Shown one piece after another: positions 1 through 11,300 of a stretch of DNA of 64,000 nt. The translations under genes were made by a program, and so were the position numbers. Each line of letters opens with the position of its first letter. The first letter of the stretch is position 1. The notes under the pieces are model-generated. The model was not told the origin of the DNA. It made no database searches and saw only the letters and a program-made list of their open reading frames with translations. Origin of the DNA: Tubiluchus corallicola (taxonomy: Eukaryota; Priapulida; Priapulimorpha; Priapulimorphida; Tubiluchidae); contig JAQGDQ010000400.1 in NCBI GenBank assembly GCA_030141605.1, positions 148,866-212,865 on the forward strand, given 5' to 3'.

Positions 1-857
1 TGGGTGTGTATAAAGTTAAATGTTTAAAACTCGCCCTTGTAATAGTTATCATAGTTGCGTTCCTTGTTAGATAGAGAAAAAATTCAGCCTTAGCTGAAAA
101 AGAAATTCAGATTGGCAGAATGAATTTGAATTTTGAAAAATAAGTTACAGTTTAGCTAGCAAGATGCCACTTGTCTTTTTTGCTATTTTTGCATTTTAAA
201 TGAGAAACTATTGTTTAAAGTTTTTAAAGTATAATTTTTGCTTGCTCTGAGTATATCTGAGTGTCAATATAGTAGATTAAACACTGGCTGCTGTAGAATT
301 GATCCACATTTTTTCAATTGATATTACAATGTCTAAGAGATTTAACTGTTGTTTAAGTACATTGTAACATTATGTACCAAAACAAAATTTGAAGAATGGG
401 CTTGATACGCATAAAAAAATACTCAAACAAGAAATATGTGCCACTTTTGTCTCTCTGTTTTGCTAGAAATAAACTAATGTGCAATTTCAGAAGATACGTT
501 AGAGGCTGTGGCACAAGGTTACATTGACGTATAATCTTTTTTCTTTTGCAAAAATGGCAAGAAAAATCATAGAACGCGAAAAGTGCCACTGTTACAAAAA
601 AGGGAGAGTAACTTGTCTGTACCAAGCAAAATCAAATCATATGTCTTGGCGACAAATGTCATGCACAACCTTAATATTGTGGGAATACAACAAAATTAAA
701 TGTAATAAAATTGGCGTTCAACTTTGCGGTATAGAAGGCGCTATAATTAATGGTATCTTGTTAAAAGCATTCACCAACACCTCGAGGCTTTAATTAGGTT
801 GATACTGAATTTAAGTTGTATGAGATTTACTTGATGAAATCAATTCTCTGTTAACAG
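1..857. other. Left-edge sequence, probable intron of the unidentified gene
   Basis: AT-rich sequence that ends in a polypyrimidine-poor but usable acceptor (ttaacag, AG at 856-857). I see no convincing coding exon, RNA gene or repeat in it. By position it is probably an intron of the plus-strand gene whose last exons follow. Confidence 0.4.
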
Positions 858-962
858 GCCACGGGCATCTGCTGTTGCAGAGCGCCTTTGGAGTGCCCAA
901 TCTGTGGATGACGTAGACGAGGCATCTCATCGACTTGAAGAGCACAGATGTCGTATGGTTAG
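858..962 (+). CDS. Penultimate coding exon of an unidentified gene
   Basis: A 105-bp exon flanked by AG (856-857) and GT (963-964, context AG|GTACAG). One base is carried in from an earlier exon. The next 34 codons are open and read [14 protein letters not shown], then a charged stretch with [19 protein letters not shown], probably helical. The exon leaves two bases (AG) that join the exon at 2293 to make an arginine codon. The low-complexity-free, charged composition and the exact phase match with the next exon support real coding sequence. I do not recognise the family, and the protein N-terminus lies outside the window. The alternative, a chance open stretch, is less likely because both splice sites and both frames agree. 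Confidence 0.6.
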
Positions 963-2292
963 GTACAGTTTAAATTTTATCATGGAATTAACAATTTTTT
1001 ACACTTATTACATTTCACTGAGTTTCTTGCATTTAGTAAATTTCATCTTTTCGAAAGTGGAGTACAGAGTTCCCTCACTTATCGCGGGTGTTCTGTTCCA
1101 GGCCCGCCCGTGATAAGTGAATTTCTGCGAAGTAGGGATGCTATACTTGTTTTAGTACTTATACATTATTGTAAGTCTTTATAAACCCTCCCCACCGCAG
1201 ATGAAAACTACGCACATGCGACAGTCGGATGCTAACGTGAAATGGAAGAGCTGAGAGGGGGTAGTTGCACAAGGGGAAAGAAAATAAATTGCACGGTACC
1301 TGAGCCAATCAGCGACTGGGATACAGAGCAGCATTCTCTGGTTGGTCGCTTTCCATCAATCAACCAATCGTGTGTGGTGTACATTCTCACGCCGGCAAGT
1401 AGCATCTCAAGCGGGCGCAAGTACCACATTTCGCTTATGGTGTGTATTCATCTGCTGAATAAATACACTATTTACTGTAAATGGTAATTTTTTATGATTT
1501 ATAATATTCTTTTAATGTTAGAATTAATATTTTTAATATATTTTTATACATTTTGTGACTTTTTATGTAAATTTCGTCAAATGTATACATTACTGTACAA
1601 TACGTACTACGCATGTGCAAAAATACTTTAGACGGAGTACCGCTGAAACCCGTGAAACAGCGAGTTCGCGATAAACGAACCGCGAAGTAGCGAGGGAACA
1701 CTGTACTAAAATAAGGATCAGCTATTTATTTTTCCTTTTATTCACCTGCCTGTTTACACATTTCTCATTACATACATGTGTTTCTGACTGGTGACCACTA
1801 GTCAGCCATCATCCATTTACCTCTTAAATTGCATGACCATGATACACTGCCTAGTATTTGCTGTTTCCTATCATGTTGCAGAATTTTTTAGAAGTCACAT
1901 TTCGCTTGCTGCAGGGTGAGGCTTAACTGTATACATTTTACAAATGGGGCATGATCTTTGCAAGGTGGGTGGCATCATGGTAATAATTGACATGACACGC
2001 ATTGCTTTCATTAAAAAAACAACTTAAAAATAAGTCAAAGTTTGATGGACTTCATTCTAACTGGTCATCAGCCTTCCTACAGTGGTCATTTTCTTTTGTG
2101 AATGTGTTGCAATTTCATATCAGAAGTTTGATGGATGCCCAAAAACTGAATTAAAGGACTGTCGGGATACGCTTATTCTCTACTGTAGAAGGTCAAAGTC
2201 TGCACTATCAACTATTTTACATTCTTGAAACTTTTTTTATTTTTCATCAGTACATAGCAATGTATTTGTAGTAATTTACTTTTTCGTTTCAG
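963..2292 (+). other. Last intron of the unidentified gene
   Basis: Intron between the two exons, closed by a good polypyrimidine tract and acceptor (tttcgtttcag, AG at 2291-2292). About half of it is the Tigger-like MITE at 1065-1703. I see nothing else in the rest. Confidence 0.55.
1065..1703. mobile_element. pogo/Tigger-like MITE (copy 1, ~640 bp)
   Basis: The ends are imperfect inverted repeats of the form CAG(T/A)GTTCCCTC, with subterminal tracts mentioning TTATCGCGGGTG and CGCGAAGTAG. A TA dinucleotide lies on each side (1063-1064 and 1704-1705), the target duplication typical of Tc1/mariner/pogo elements. The wording of the termini (TTATCGCGGG, TTCTGTTCCAGGCCC, GCGAAGTAGGG) is like Tigger-group termini. 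There is no transposase frame, so it is non-autonomous. A shorter relative lies at 21786-22195. Confidence 0.8.
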
Positions 2293-2356
2293 ACGAGGCA
2301 TTCCAGCAGAGCCACCAAATGGTCCAGGTTTCTGTCAGTATGAAATACAGCCTTGA
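2293..2356 (+). CDS. Terminal coding exon of the unidentified gene
   Basis: It begins after the acceptor at 2291-2292 and ends in TGA at 2354-2356. Joined to the exon at 858-962 it encodes the C-terminus RRGIPAEPPNGPGFCQYEIQP, which is proline- and glycine-rich. The split arginine codon (AG|A) confirms the phase. Poly(A) signals AATAAA follow at 2485-2490, 2595-2600 and 2667-2672, as expected for a gene end. I do not know the family. Confidence 0.6.
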
Positions 2357-2690
2357 AGTTGACATTGCTTGTTTCTACATGGTCAAATTTGTTTCTACAT
2401 GTTTAAATTTGACCAACATCTAATAATTTTTGTATTCCATGTTTGTATCCTTGTTGCAAGATGCCAGAAATGTTTGAAAAATATAATAAATCACTATTAG
2501 TGACATCGTTAACATGTTTATTTCAATCCAGTGTATTCATGATTACAATAGGCCTCATAAATGTTATCAATCTGTGATATATCAGGTACAGTGCAATAAA
2601 TGGCACCTGGTGATTGTTTGATTTTTATATTAAAACTTGTTGGTATAATTGTACATTGTATTAAACAATAAATCTCCCAAAACTGGATTT
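2357..2690 (+). other. Probable 3' UTR of the unidentified gene
   Basis: AT-rich sequence after the TGA with three AATAAA hexamers (2485, 2595, 2667). The last is followed by a GT-rich stretch (tgtgtagtctgtaatttgttgg), a plausible cleavage region near 2690. Confidence 0.5.
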
Positions 2691-3710
2691 GTGTAGTCTG
2701 TAATTTGTTGGTTTAAGTGTTTGTTTGATGTTTATCGTTAAGACATTTTTTCATGATCAACTTCCATCCTGTTCTATACTTGCGTTTGCATTTGAGAATG
2801 AGTTTAAGAGGTAACAGAGTTTACTAGTTAGGGCTACTTGGCTATTAGACCGAGTTATTGTCGTGTCAGGAGAATGCTTGTAATTTGGACCCAGTTGCGG
2901 CAAATCACCATACTTTCAGTTGTGGCTTTCTGACTTGCTACCTCTCTGTTGTCGCAACCCTCCTAGTAGCCTTGGAACTGTTGGAAATTACATTATTCTA
3001 TTGTGTAATTATAATAGTGAGCCAATGAACTTTTAGAAAAATCAAGTTTCAGCTTGATTTTGGAGCATTGCATTCGTATGCTGGCCATAGTCTTAGTCTA
3101 ATCAGTGCCGCATTTAATTCAAACCTGCTGAGCTTGCCTTACATAGAATTACATGGGCTGATATTGGTACATACTTGTATGTATGTATTGCACAGTCGAG
3201 TGTTCAGATAAACAAGGTCCTCGCTATTGTATAATTTTTTTAAGTTTGCTGAGGCTTGTGTATCCGGAGTGGTTGAAAAAGCACCGTTCGCTTGCTAGGT
3301 CTGCAAGAATTTTCATAGTTTCATCATTAAATAAGTTAATTGCAGTGGAAATGCTCGATCGAGATAACTGTATTCTGCTAGTCATGAGCCGGGCTCTTGT
3401 ATTACCAAAAATAAGGCTAACATGCACAATTGAATATATTCCGCTTATGCGAAAAAAGTAGACAGAATCAAATTTTTTGTGGAGTTCATTTTTTTATACA
3501 GATTGCCTCAAACAAGAACAAAGAGTATAAGAGTGAAAATACGAAAATATGCATGAATGCACAACTACTGTTCAGAATTAACAGAATTTGTGTAACTAAT
3601 TTGCTACTGATAGGAGGCATCTATAGAATCTGAAAAGCAGAAGTTGTTCTTGAATCGCGTGAGCTTGTAGTCTTCGGGACCAGTAACTCAGTCCCTGTCG
3701 CAGTAACCCT

Positions 3711-4075
3711 GCATAAAACGTGTAAAATTAAATTCCGGTGATGACAGTTAAGTACAGCCATTTAATGGTAAGTTGTTTGAAACAAGTTCAGATATCATTG
3801 TGTAAAGTTTAAAAAAAATTGAGCGTTCGTAGCACACACTTCGCAAACTAAGCAAAACTTCAACTTTGTATTGGTTTTTGGTGGATCAGTGGTGCACATT
3901 GGGATGGCGATGCAGCGCTGCTTTACCAGTTGATGCAATTTGTTTTAAATTAATAAAAAATTCTATTTACGTAAGTTTGAAACAGGTAAGCATGATATCA
4001 AGTAGTACTTTGTATGTGGAAAGATCTTTATACTTTAAAATATAAAGACTTTAAAGTAGAGTTTAAATCTTACCC
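3711..4075 (+). repeat. Degenerate copy of the long-TIR element family
   Basis: The order of short matches (TTTGAAAC, CATTGTG, AAGTTTAAAAAA, CGTAGCACACACTT, TTACGTAAGT, CAGGTAAGC) is the same as at 17285-17710 and in the arms of the element at 37911-39520. I infer an old truncated copy. Confidence 0.6.
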
Positions 4076-5566
4076 TTTAGTCTCATGAAAAGCAGAAAAA
4101 TGTAAATAAAAAAGCCTTGAAACGCAGTTGAAATCAGTTTCTACGTAATTAATTAATCAAAATAAGCCATTATCATTTATAACAATTATTTTTTTCAAAA
4201 GCTTGCTTTGCAGAAAACTGCTGTCGCTCTTGGCCTGGCCCTTGCGACTAGCGAGCCATAACGGAGCTGTGATACCAAGCAAACAGTTGCTGAAAGTAGT
4301 TCCATTTAAAAGAATTGGAATTAAAGTTTTGTTTTTTCGTTTATTACTCATTTGGATGGTACCTTTTAGGAAACGTTTTTTGAGTTTATTTTGTGAACTA
4401 TAAACAATGTCCTGAACATTAACCTACACACCTATTTTTGGGTATGACGTCAATCTGACGCAAAAGGCGACAGAACACAGTGAGTGAAGTTGTTAGGCTC
4501 CAACAGGATCAAGGGTGAGAAGATGTATTTTTAGGTGAGTAAAAATAGAAATGTTTTCATTGATTTTCATCTATTTTTGGCGTGTGTGTCAGTATTTGAT
4601 TGACAATGTAAACAAAGCAAGTTAAAGTTTCATAGACAACAGCTTGGTGTAAAATGATTTGAAACTTAGAAATTATGGACGTGTATTTGCATGCATGATT
4701 GGAGAATGAAGATTGCACGTAACTCTGAATACTGCAAAGTAGAGTCGGGATTTGTTTTGATAATACTTAGTTTGTTTACTCGTGCGAATTTAATCATTTT
4801 CTTCAATAAACAGTGGATAATGACACATTATTCTGCTCTGAAAAGGACAATTTGAGTTTTGAATTGTGTTGTGGCTTTGCCATTTCGCCTGTATTATTTA
4901 GGCCTGTTTCGTTATTTCTGTGGTCTCGCTGTCTGTTGTCTTTCAGCTGATTTTTTATTCTAATGTAGAGCAGTGATGGGCGTTATTAAAATTTAATTAA
5001 ATACATTTGTTGATTGCATTTATTTTAGTAATTCTTGTACTTGATGTACAAGTTTGTGTAAGATTTTTAGGAATTGTGCATGCAGTACCATTCAGGTTGG
5101 AATTTGCATGGTAAATTTGGTGTATATGCGGGCGCATGTATTTTTGTTGGCATGGGTGCGATATCAGAAAATGGATGTGAGCATAATGCTAAGCCACTAA
5201 AAACCTAGAACACAAAATACATTATTTATTTCCCTTAAAAAAGAAAGAATTTAAACAGTTTTTCAAAAGGCAGCAGTCATACTAGTTTTGCTGCAATGTC
5301 TTTTCAGAATACATGTATGTTAGTATTGATATATTTATGACCTTCAGCTTTGGACTCAATAATTTCATTGAATATTGTTCTCATCAAGACCGGTGAATGG
5401 TGTGTAAGCTTGTATTGCAATCTATTTTCCACGAAGATGGCTGCATTTAAATAAACTTCGGATACTTTTACACTTAATTAAGAGTTTTATGATGATAAGC
5501 ATGAAAAATTGATGGATACAGGTGGCTACAGAGCGTGATGTTATTGGGCAGGGCACGTAGGGGTTA

Positions 5567-5644
5567 GCCGTATAAACAGCTTCCATATAAGGAAGCTGTT
5601 TATATATATATATATTATACGAAGCCGTATAAACAGCTTCCATA
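5567..5644. repeat. 14-bp stem hairpin plus direct repeat
   Basis: Bases 5571-5584 (TATAAACAGCTTCC) pair perfectly with 5591-5604 across a 6-base loop. A 21-bp block at 5567-5587 is repeated exactly at 5624-5644, after a TA-rich run. It could be a remnant of a small inverted-repeat element. Confidence 0.7.
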
Positions 5645-6128
5645 CTGCATCATGCTAAATTGTGCTGCACAATTGCTAACTAGTGCAATTAACGTAATAA
5701 TTATAAAAAATAATACGCGAAATTTTGTGCTGTGCTGTAATTCAACTAAAATTTGGCAATTTTAAGATTTAACTCATTGTGAGCAATGAATTAAATTATG
5801 AAAATGCTCACTTTTGACAGAACTATGGAAAAATTTCATGTTTGTTGTAGCAAATGTACTGCTTGTTCCCCTGAGAGGGTTGCGTTTTGTAAATTTTAAT
5901 AGTTGTTTTTAAAGATCTTTCTTGCGAGTTATTTACTGTTCTACTTACTCCGTATGTTTTCTTTTTTTAGTACTTGCATAAGTATTTTAATGAGGAATAG
6001 CCAACTCATTCCATTGATCACTGTAGTGCGGCATGTAGTCTAACAATAAAATTCAAAGCATTAGATAGAATTTAGTATAAAAGAACAAATGGGGACATTT
6101 ACTAAAACATTTTGGTTTTAGACTCGAC

Positions 6129-6409
6129 CAGACGGTTTAGTCTAGTGGTAATGCGTCTGCTTTCCGTCTGGGAGGTCATGAATTCGAACCAGCGGCCGGG
6201 CCATACCAAAGACTTTAAAAATGGTACCTGCTATTGCTCTACCTGACGCGTGGAGTTTAGGGTAAAAGTGGGGTAATAATAGTCTCTGTTATGTAGTTGT
6301 AGGTTGTTATTTACAGTCGGCGATAATAGCTCTTTGAGCTAATGTTAATTGTTGACCCAAAAGTCGACTTTAAATAAAGATTATTATTATTATTGTTATT
6401 ACTATTATT
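6129..6409 (+). mobile_element. tRNA-derived SINE (copy 1)
   Basis: A tRNA-like head carries a box A-like TAGTCTAGTGG and a box B-like GGTCATGAATTCGAACC. A non-tRNA body follows (CATACCAAAGACTTTAAAAATGG, then GTCGACTTTAAATAAAG), and the element ends in an ATT-type simple repeat. The same structure recurs at 34606-34876 and, inverted, at 40631-40884, which shows a dispersed family rather than a tRNA gene. The tRNA cloverleaf is not complete. Confidence 0.85.
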
Positions 6410-6943
6410 GAAAGTACATGAAAATGTTTATTGCGTGCCTAGTGGCGCTTATCCATGATGCAGTCTACCCTTGTGCAAAATTGATATACAAAGCCTGTTT
6501 AAAAAATGTAAATGTGCTTTACAAGGATTTTATTAACTTTAGTAATTCCCTGAAAACTTTATCTGCTATTACGACTACATGGATGTCAACATGTTTATCG
6601 ATTTGGCTAAGCCTTGTTTTGTCTAATTACATCCACTTCAGGTTTATAGCATTTGATAATGTAACTTCGGCAAAGGGCAGCTACAGTGTCTAATCTTTCA
6701 AACCTAGCACTAAAACATTTCTGTGAGCGGATGTGCGTTCAACCTTTATTGTGTCGTGCGTAATAGCTGGTTTACCAAAGTCTAGAGATCAGTGCAAAGA
6801 GTGCATTTACCTGACCTGGGGTTTCTTACTTGTCAACAGATAAGACTAGCTACAAATATTATTGACGTATACATATTGTTTTTGTTTGTGATGTACTTTT
6901 TTTCCTTTATACCTGTTGCTACGACCTTTATTAAATTTTTATT
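6410..6943. other. Intergenic, nothing identified
   Basis: Between the SINE and the 64-bp satellite. There is an open stretch from 6418 but no splice sites, family motif or codon pattern that supports a gene. Confidence 0.4.
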
Positions 6944-7828
6944 ACTCATAGCATTGCAAGAAAGTTTTTCACAAACATCCCTGAACACGAAAGAAGTTAT
7001 AAGCGTTACGCACAGCATTGCATGAAAGTTCTTCACAAACATCCCTGAATACGAAAGAAGTTATAGGCAATACTCACAGCATTGCAGGAAAGTTCTTCAC
7101 AAACATCACTGAACGCGAAAGATGTTATAGGCATTACTCACAGCATTGCAGGAAAGTTCTTCACAAACATCCCTGAACAGGAAAGAAGTTATAGGCGTTA
7201 CGCACAGCATTGCAGGAAAGTTCTTCACAAACATCCCTGAATACGAAAGAAGTTATAGGCTATACTCACAGCATTGCAGGAAAGTTCTTCACAAACTCCC
7301 TGAACACGAAAGAAGTTATAGGCATTACTCACAGCATTGCAGGAAAGTTCTTCACAAACATCCCTGAATATGAAAGAAGTTATAGGCATTACTCACAGCA
7401 TTGCAGGAAAGTTTTTCACAAACATCCCTGAATACGAAAGACGTTATAGGCATTACTCACAGCATTGCAGGAAAGTTTTTCACAAACATCCCTGAATACG
7501 AAAGAAGTTATAGGCATTACTCACAGCATTGCAGGAAAGTTCTTCACAAACATCACTGAACGCGAAAGAAGTTATAGGCATTACTCACAGCATTGCAGGA
7601 AAGTTCTTCACAAACATCCCTGAACAGGAAAGAAGTTATAGGCATTACTCACAGCATTGCAGGAAAGTTTTTCACAAACATCCCTGAACATGAAAGAAGT
7701 TATAGGCATTACTCACAGCATTGCAGGAAAGTTCTTCACAAATATCCCTGAATACGAAAGAAGTTATAGGCATTACTCACAGCATTGCAGGAAAGTTCTG
7801 CACAAACATCCCTGAACACGAAAGAATA
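6944..7828 (+). repeat. 64-bp tandem repeat, ~14 units
   Basis: The unit runs from GCATTGCAGGAAAG through TTCACAAACATCCCTGAA to GAAAGAAGTTATAGG. Units start at 6951, 7015, 7079, 7143, 7207 and 7271, then continue with one 63-bp unit. Units differ by a few substitutions (GAATACG/GAACACG/GAACAGG). Because 64 is not a multiple of three, short open frames inside it are by-products. Confidence 0.95.
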
Positions 7829-8124
7829 TCTGTGGCACGTCGCTCGAATGGCCCGCTCCCGCCTACCGTTCATCTCCATGTCTGAGCCGGCGTGGAAGCG
7901 CTACAGAGGAGGTCAAGAAAAGCATTTCTGGCATCAAATGAAGCGCGATTTTGTGTCTCCTCTTGGGCTGGATCACTACCACAAAGTTTCCGATGATCTC
8001 ATAGAGCTGCCTTCGTACTGCAAGGACCAGAAGCAGTGGCGTGCGATGGTTTGGGATACTACCTGTGCTGACCTGCCTACACCTGGTGGGGGCAGCAAGT
8101 AAGTAAGCAAGCAAGTAAGAATAT
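7829..8124 (+). mobile_element. 5'-truncated non-LTR retrotransposon (LINE), C-terminal end
   Basis: A frame immediately after the satellite encodes about 91 residues: LWHVARMARSRLP, then KRYRGGQEKHFWHQMKRDF, LGLDHYHK and QWRAMVW. This matches the pattern at the C-terminus of many LINE ORF2 proteins (W.xHV.RM...RLP, R.G...W...M..D...LGL, WR..V). It ends at a stop followed by an (AAGT/AAGC)n tail, as expected of a LINE 3' end. The reverse transcriptase domain is missing, which fits 5' truncation on insertion. The clade cannot be told from this fragment. Confidence 0.7.
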
Positions 8125-9030
8125 GTGCTTTATTCAAAGTCTCTGTCATGATAAGAGTCCAAACGAAACTGATGTGATACATATGGAGTGCAATGCATGC
8201 GTGATCTAGTTACTTTGGAGAGTTCGTTTAGTGAGTGGAGAAGCAAGTAAATATGGAATTAGTTAAACAGACTAAACTGAGAACTGCTCGCCTCTATTGG
8301 ACATTGAGAACTGCATCAACTGCCCAGGAAGACCAAGTGCTACTTGTAACTATTTGTCTATAATAAGCAGAGGTTTTACAAGTTCATCTTAACATATCAC
8401 GTGCCTCAGATTTCTTATGTGCGGCAAAGTCATTCTATAGATGAATATACTGACTTAAGTCTTGTTTTTTGCATGAAACAAATGAAATTTGGTGTAGTGG
8501 TAAACAGTCCCTAGAGCTACTGAAATTGTTGCAAAATTAGGTCATGCGAACTTAAGACTAGGTCAGCTGTCTCATAAACTGTCAAAATGTGTCATCCTAA
8601 AAATTTATAGTGATTGATGAATGTTTAAAATAAAAATACGCCTAGAAATTACTAGTACTGAATTACAGAGTGAATCGAAAAGTAAGCTTGTAAGCCAAAG
8701 CTTTTCATAATGTCTTTTAGACATTGTCTCTAATTATTTTTTTACATGTCCCATGCTCAAACAAACCTATTTGCACACGTAGGTATTACTTTGCAGGACA
8801 AGTACAAGATGGCAGCAACTGCAAATTCGCACAAAGGTCTTTTGGCAATTTTTGTGATATTTTGGAATTTAATATTGTAAAAAGAAATTTGTTAAATAAA
8901 AATGAGCACAAAGAAAGAACTTGAAAACGTGCTCTACAGCAACTACATAATGTTTTACATTTGAGACGGTAATTGCAGGAACAAATTTTAGCGGGCCTGT
9001 CAAATTTGGAATGAATGATTTTTGGTGCGT
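8125..9030. other. Intergenic, nothing identified
   Basis: AT-rich sequence with no supportable exon, RNA gene or repeat before the fold-back element. Confidence 0.4.
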
Positions 9031-10112
9031 GGTAAAAATGGCACAGGAAAAAAGTGCATGGTAAAATTGGCACGAAAAGAAAAATAGGTAAAAATGGCGC
9101 AAATAGAAAAGTGTGAAAAAATGGCACATATGTTAGTTTGGTGCAGTGATTTCTATAATAAAACTATAATAATGCATTCAGTCATTTCATTCATTCATGT
9201 TAGGAAACAGACATTTCCTCCAAAGCCGAAGAGTCTTAAATTTATTCATCTCATTTTTTTAATTAAAAATGAAAAACGAAAATAAACATGTAAGAATACA
9301 AAAATGCACCTGTAAAAGTATTTTTATTAAAAAGTTGTTTTTATTACCAATCGTGTGAATAATCTTGACTGCTAACATTTTTTAATGAATTACTTATGTA
9401 AAGTATATTCAAAATAAAATGATGCTAATAATTATATAGACTAGCAAAAGACTCACAAAATATTTTGTTCAGTAAATAGACTTGTTCGTAATCAATAATG
9501 CACGAATGTTCCACACGGTGTTTATCTGACTTTCTGTAACCATTAATTTTGGCGATGGTAAGAGACTGGCTTATATACGTATTGACATACCAAATCAGTT
9601 TACAAGGCTGTACACTTTAACGAGCAAAGATTATAGACAGCGTTACACGGTTTTACAAGAGAGAATTTATCAAAAGGAACCTGGAATTAACCTGTACTTG
9701 TTTGTCCAGGCGAAGATAATAAGAAAGGGACCTGCACAAAGTGCTTCCTGAATGTTTTTTGTACGTGGTGTTCGATCAAGTTTTGCGAAAAAAGAATCAA
9801 TCAGCGAAAAAATTCCCATCCTATAGCCAGCTTCTTCGCAAAGTTTCATATGAAATTCTGTTACGTAGATTTTGCGTAATAGGTTTATGGCCTTGACAGG
9901 CAAAAACAACAAAGTAAACAGACAAACAAACAAAGAAACTGCACTGAAGCATAATTTCCTTGGCAAAGATAAAAATAATTATCCCTCGCAGTAATCCTAG
10001 TTTTAGTAAGTGAGCCAGTTTTTCCTGTACCGTTTTACCTACTTTTCCATTTGTACCGTTTTTTCCTGTACCATTTTTACGGTGGCATTTTTTCCTGTGT
10101 CATTTTTACCTA
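9031..10112. mobile_element. Fold-back-like element with ~95-bp inverted arms
   Basis: The left arm (9031-9126) contains repeated GTAAAAATGGCAC and ACAGGAAAAAA motifs. The right arm (10015-10112) reads the reverse complement of the same motif series (TTTTTCCTGT..CATTTTTAC). Arms are imperfect and internally repetitive. The ~890-bp interior has no recognisable transposase; a 98-codon minus-strand frame at 9670-9966 shows no family motif. No target duplication was found. Confidence 0.55.
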
Positions 10113-10530
10113 CATTCACATGATTCACGATTTTTCATTAGGAATGCCCTGATGTTGAGCCTCGAGTAGAATCTTCTGACGAATCAGCAACGCCTAATCA
10201 GTCATTCGGGTCACTAAGTTTTTTTTTTGTAAGTATCTCAACGTTTGTCTGACATATTGGAAACTGCTAAAGTGCTTCCACGTGATGTGCAGTAGGTGCT
10301 TCTGGGTGCAGGCGGGGATTAATTACCAATTAGGTAGTTAACATTGCGCTGATAAGTGGAAATATTTTTGCAGCATAGCAGCTGCTTGAATAGTGAACAC
10401 CAACTTGGACCTTAGCGCTTTGTGCAAAGAGCACACGAGAAACTTCGGTCAAGATATTCGATTTTTCTCACTAATATTTTACAGCCACTAATGTACTTAT
10501 CAGATGATTGTTTATTGGTAAATTGTTTAA
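10113..10530. other. Intergenic, nothing identified
   Basis: Short region between two mobile elements. It contains a T9 run but no supportable feature. Confidence 0.4.
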
Positions 10531-10986
10531 CCCTTTCAGTCCCAAATTATTTTTTAGTAAGAATTTTTTTTTGATTTGGTACTTTTGTTCAGTATGTCCA
10601 TCTTGTTTACACATAATAATTATTTTTTCTACCTGTGCCCGCGTGCTAAATATAGCCTGTATCCCACGGGATACATTGGTATTCAATGGAAGCATAAAAT
10701 GTGCTTCATTTTGCAACTGCTGATAATTTTTTAAAGTATTTAAGACATTTAGTATGCATGCTATGCTGATCTGTACGAAGTCATCTCTAAAGTACTGTAC
10801 CTTGAGCAGTTTTTATGCTATGTAGATCTTTTAATTTGCCATTTTATCACCATTTTTAGTCTATTGTTATTGGCTTAAATCAAACTAACTATTATCAGAT
10901 CAAATAACTGTTAGTTTTAAAATTTTATTAATTTTAAAAGCAGAAAATATTTTCGTATCCCACGGGATAGAACGGGTATGAAAGGG
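10531..10986. mobile_element. piggyBac-like MITE with TTAA target duplication
   Basis: A 456-bp block bounded on both sides by TTAA (10527-10530 and 10987-10990), with inverted ends CCCTTTCA and TGAAAGGG. A palindromic motif TATCCCACGGGATA occurs subterminally at both ends (near 10661 and 10955). TTAA duplication with CCC-type ends is the hallmark of piggyBac-superfamily elements. There is no coding capacity. Confidence 0.8.
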
Positions 10987-10990
10987 TTAA

Positions 10991-11300
10991 AGAACATTTT
11001 GGATTTCAACGCTGTTCGGGATTGTCTGGAAATGACTAGATGAAGCTCGTCTACCGGCTTTTATATCACGATGACAACTTGCTAATAAGGCATATGCGCT
11101 TAGCTGGCTTGATTGACAGTGAGATGACATCACAAGTTTTCAAGTTCGCAGCGCGCATGCGCCGTTGATGCTGCTTGAGATCTTAGCTGGAGTGGAGAGG
11201 GTGCCCGTGTGTGTGTTGAGTGCGCGCGATGGAGGTGTTCTGATTTTAGAAAGTTGGATTTATATTTAGGCTGTCAATCTAAAGTTGGCTTTCCTGGGTG
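10991..11300 (+). promoter_or_regulatory. Probable MEF2 promoter / first non-coding exon region
   Basis: A locally GC-richer stretch upstream of MEF2. It contains a perfect NRF1-type palindrome GCGCATGCGC at 11153-11162, a CRE-like TGACATCA near 11125 and CpG-containing GTGCGCGCGATGG near 11220. A consensus-like splice donor TGG|GTGAGT (GT at 11298-11299) could end a 5' UTR exon. This is inference from composition and position; no transcript evidence is available. Confidence 0.4.

Larger units (their letters stand above)
2691..6128. other. Intergenic region, mostly featureless
   Basis: No exon could be supported. It holds a degenerate copy of a dispersed element at about 3711-4075 and a hairpin with a direct repeat at 5567-5644. 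Otherwise I see only AT-rich unique-looking DNA. Confidence 0.5.

Noticed and set aside
6129-6210. tRNA-like sequence with box A and box B
   Set aside because: No complete cloverleaf, and the same head is attached to the same non-tRNA body and ATT tail at three places, so it is a SINE.
7146-7431. Overlapping open frames in the 64-bp satellite
   Set aside because: Same explanation: repeat-derived, in several overlapping frames, with no homologous motif.
8786-9127. 113-codon minus-strand frame rich in Phe, Leu and Cys
   Set aside because: It reads through the repeated arm of the fold-back element; composition is that of AT-rich repeat DNA.
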